Positions 5,792 through 7,709 of a stretch of 7,709 nucleotides of DNA are shown in pieces. Below the pieces are notes generated by a model that saw only the letters and a list, made by a program, of their open reading frames with translations, was not told where the DNA came from and searched no databases. Source of the DNA: Dehalococcoidia bacterium UBA1332 (GTDB lineage Bacteria; Chloroflexota; Dehalococcoidia; Lucifugimonadales; Lucifugimonadaceae); the NCBI GenBank assembly GCA_002306745.1, contig DBSW01000104.1, forward strand, positions 1 through 7,709, read 5' to 3'. Each line of letters begins with the position of its first letter. Within the stretch, counting starts at the first letter, position 1. Position numbers and translations under genes: made by a program.

Positions 5792-7132
5792 GTGAACGAG
5801 ATGCGAACCGCTAATTCATCAATGGACTTCAACAGAATCCTTATTGATAAGAGAATTGGGTCAATGGATTCGGGTCATATCGAATCTTTTTTTCAAGATC
5901 AATTTGGTTTTGACGCACTGATTTTTGTAGCGGCAGATTTAGAACAAAACCTTTTCAAGCCGTTGTTGATTTCAAGCGGTGAGAAACTCAATTATTCCCA
6001 ATCTAGTTCTTGCAGCACGGAGTCGAATTGGTTTGGAAAATTATTGAGATCAAGCCTGACCATCAATGAAGTCCGTGTTGCGAAGCAGCACTTATGCTCT
6101 GGGCTTGAGAGTGTTGCGCCTTCGGATGGTGATTATTGGGGATCTGTTTTAGGCACCCGTCTTATGGATGGCGAAAAAGTCATCGGTGCCGTCGTGTTAA
6201 TAAATGCATCCGAAAATGCATATGGCGAAGAACACATTTCACTATTGAACGCGATGATTCCGTTTGTTGAAGCCTTGTTGCAATCAGAGCTCAGGGCTCA
6301 GCAGCTTGAAGACAATCATGTCTATACCGAATCGATTGAAAAACTACTCTACTGTTTGGATGGTTCTGAAGAGCCAGGTGTTTTTTTAGAACTTATGCAT
6401 ACAGTCTTATCTGTGTATTCGAATGTGGTGGAGACTGTTCTTTTTGAATATAAAAATTTAACAGAGAGCTACGTTCCTATTGCTGTAAGAAGGGATACAG
6501 ATAACCCGAGAGGTGATTTCTATTACCGCCTACTAAAGTTACTTGACGGTCGTAATATTTCAGCAAGCTATGTGTATTCGGCATGTGCCCATGCAAGTTC
6601 ACCACTTTCATTATTCGGTGACCAATTGCGCGAGATTGTTATCGAATCAGAACATAGAGAAATGTTTCTGGCTCCGCTTAGTCACAGCACAGGCGCAAGA
6701 ATAGGTGCTCTGGTTCTCGCATTTAATGACTGTAGTTCAGAGACTTACCGGCGTACTGAATCATTTAATGCGATGTATTCGATAGCTAGCACTTATTTGC
6801 TTAGCAGATCATTAGCATCATTCAATGTCGACGGCGGAGGCCGTAAAACGATCAATAATGAGTCCGTAGGCTTGACTGAGCAGCAAAACTTCGCACTTCA
6901 AGGCGGAAGCGCCGTGAGATTAACACACCGTGATCTGGATGTATTAAAGCTTCTTGCTAGTGGTGCAAGTAACGTGAAAATTGCCGAGCATCTTGGACTC
7001 GCAGAAGGAACCGTCAAAAATAGGCTTGTAAACATTTTCAAAAAACTTGAAGTTAACAATCGAATTCAAGCGGTTAATAAGGTAAGTCGATTGGGTCTAG
7101 GCTCTCAATTATTTGAAGAAGAAGCAAAGTAA
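5792..7132 (+). CDS. GAF-GAF-LuxR-type transcriptional regulator
   Basis: Predicted cytoplasmic one-component regulator, 446 residues. The C-terminal LuxR/FixJ helix-turn-helix (about 377-436) is unmistakable: LTHRDLDVLKLLASGASN, then KIAEHLGLAEGTVKNRL and FKKLEVNNRIQAV. There is no receiver domain. The first 345 residues look like two divergent GAF-type sensor domains. Each ends in a matching strand-helix pattern: VIGAVVLINASENAYG plus helix (130-168) and RIGALVLAFNDCSSE plus helix (303-342). GAF assignment is from pattern only, and the ligand is unknown; no heme or metal motif stands out. A non-conserved linker (343-376) leads to the DNA-binding domain. The start is uncertain: GTG 5792, ATG 5801 and ATG 5822 are all possible and none has a clear ribosome-binding site. 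It is transcribed away from the transporter operon, so control of that operon and of itself is a reasonable inference. Confidence 0.85.
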   Translation: MNEMRTANSSMDFNRILIDKRIGSMDSGHIESFFQDQFGFDALIFVAADLEQNLFKPLLISSGEKLNYSQSSSCSTESNWFGKLLRSSLTINEVRVAKQHLCSGLESVAPSDGDYWGSVLGTRLMDGEKVIGAVVLINASENAYGEEHISLLNAMIPFVEALLQSELRAQQLEDNHVYTESIEKLLYCLDGSEEPGVFLELMHTVLSVYSNVVETVLFEYKNLTESYVPIAVRRDTDNPRGDFYYRLLKLLDGRNISASYVYSACAHASSPLSLFGDQLREIVIESEHREMFLAPLSHSTGARIGALVLAFNDCSSETYRRTESFNAMYSIASTYLLSRSLASFNVDGGGRKTINNESVGLTEQQNFALQGGSAVRLTHRDLDVLKLLASGASNVKIAEHLGLAEGTVKNRLVNIFKKLEVNNRIQAVNKVSRLGLGSQLFEEEAK

Positions 7133-7155
7133 ATAACAAAATGATTTGGTTATTT
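7131..7155 (+). repeat. Small AT-rich inverted repeat between regulator and zinc-ribbon gene
   Basis: AAATAAC (7131-7137) and GTTATTT (7149-7155) are perfect 7-bp arms with an 11-nt spacer, overlapping the regulator stop codon. The stem has a single G-C pair and no T-run follows, so it is unlikely to terminate transcription. The 33-nt gap favours cotranscription of the two genes. Confidence 0.35.
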
Positions 7156-7165
7156 GGGTACAAGG

Positions 7166-7709
7166 ATGTTTTGCGGAAATTGCGGTAACTCGTTTAGAGA
7201 ATCTGATAGATATTGTGATGCATGTGGGGCCGGAGTATCAGTACCCGATCAAAAAGAGGGAAGATCCGATGGAACTGATTCTCAAACCGAGGCGTCACAA
7301 TCAGACCTTTACGAAGGTGCCGGGGCAGCTGTTGATGGGCTTTCAGCACAATTTTGTGGTAACTGCGGTAACCCACTCAGCACATCAGATCAGTTCTGTG
7401 AGAAATGTGGTTCGAAGAAGCAAAATATTGGTCCAGAACATGGCAGACATGAGGAAATATCCGAGACAGACAAATTAAGAGAGGATCAACATCATTCCTC
7501 AAGTGTTGGCTCTGGTAGTGGTAAGAGAACTAAAGACATTCTCATCATTATCATAATTTTGTGTCTTGCTTTTGGAATTGGTTTTGTCGTTATTTGCAAC
7601 CGCGTAGTAGCGGAATGGGAGGAAGTCTACTCGGCCAACCAGTCTAATTCTGGCTCACGTTGGAATGCTCCTCCTGCTGCGCCAGCACCTCATCCAACAC
7701 CTACACCTA
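7166..7709 (+). CDS. Double zinc-ribbon, single-helix membrane protein (C-terminus cut by window edge)
   Basis: Frame open from ATG 7166 to the right edge, 181 residues visible. It starts MFCGNCGNSF, as small zinc-ribbon proteins often do, which supports this ATG. Two ribbons are present: Cys3/Cys6/Cys17/Cys20 and Cys64/Cys67/Cys78/Cys81, both CxxC-N10-CxxC, joined by an acidic, Ser/Gly-rich linker. The FCGNCGN motif is repeated nearly intact in DNA as well (18 of 21 bases, 7169-7189 and 7352-7372). A hydrophilic stretch (82-123) ending GKRTKD precedes one membrane helix (about 125-144, DILIIIIILCLAFGIGFVV). A tail rich in Ala, Pro and Thr begins at about 168 (PAPHPTPTP). The basic residues before the helix suggest the ribbons are cytoplasmic and the tail outside. 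No enzymatic function can be assigned; such ribbons usually bind protein or nucleic acid. It follows the regulator by 33 nt, probably in one transcript. AAGG directly abuts the ATG and is too close to be a normal ribosome-binding site. Confidence 0.8.
   Translation, partial: MFCGNCGNSFRESDRYCDACGAGVSVPDQKEGRSDGTDSQTEASQSDLYEGAGAAVDGLSAQFCGNCGNPLSTSDQFCEKCGSKKQNIGPEHGRHEEISETDKLREDQHHSSSVGSGSGKRTKDILIIIIILCLAFGIGFVVICNRVVAEWEEVYSANQSNSGSRWNAPPAAPAPHPTPTP

Noticed and set aside
7146..7478. Plus-strand 110-codon open frame overlapping the zinc-ribbon gene
   Set aside because: It is an out-of-frame shadow. The frame starting at 7166 carries eight paired cysteines and a membrane helix and stays open to the edge; this one has no domain features.

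Overview
The window looks like a piece of a marine or environmental Chloroflexota genome, possibly of the SAR202 type. The main clue is the substrate-binding lipoprotein. After its lipid-anchor cysteine it has a Val/Glu/Lys repeat linker that ends in VVVTATP, a linker style I associate with Chloroflexota solute-binding proteins. The moderate GC content and the two-zinc-ribbon, one-helix, Pro/Thr-rich protein at the right edge fit this. The lineage is an inference from style, not a marker-gene call.

Layout: the left 5.4 kb is one minus-strand transcription unit, read right to left. It starts with a family 5 (peptide-type) solute-binding lipoprotein (5406-3478). A 97-nt gap follows, almost filled by a long near-perfect hairpin. 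Next come a DppB-type permease (3378-2428), a DppC-type permease that overlaps it by 8 nt (2435-1533), and, 42 nt later, an N-acyl-D-amino-acid deacylase-like amidohydrolase (1490 to beyond the left edge, 496 residues visible). No ATPase genes are in the window.

To the right of the operon lies a 385-bp divergent intergenic region. It is AT-rich in the middle, with several short dyads and direct repeats that could be operators. On the plus strand follow a GAF-GAF-LuxR-type regulator (5792-7132) and, 33 nt downstream, a zinc-ribbon membrane protein that runs off the right edge (7166 onward).

Working model (inference): the binding protein captures a peptide or N-acylated amino-acid substrate and the DppBC-type channel imports it, powered by ATPases encoded elsewhere. 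The cytoplasmic deacylase then hydrolyses the N-acyl-D-amino acid or related amide. The divergent regulator is a natural candidate to control the operon. The most notable points are the intercistronic hairpin, which contains the ribosome-binding site of dppB, and an Asp in the deacylase where characterised D-aminoacylases have a metal-ligand Cys. I found no CRISPR array, RNA gene, insertion sequence or phage module, and nothing that amounts to a clearly new system.
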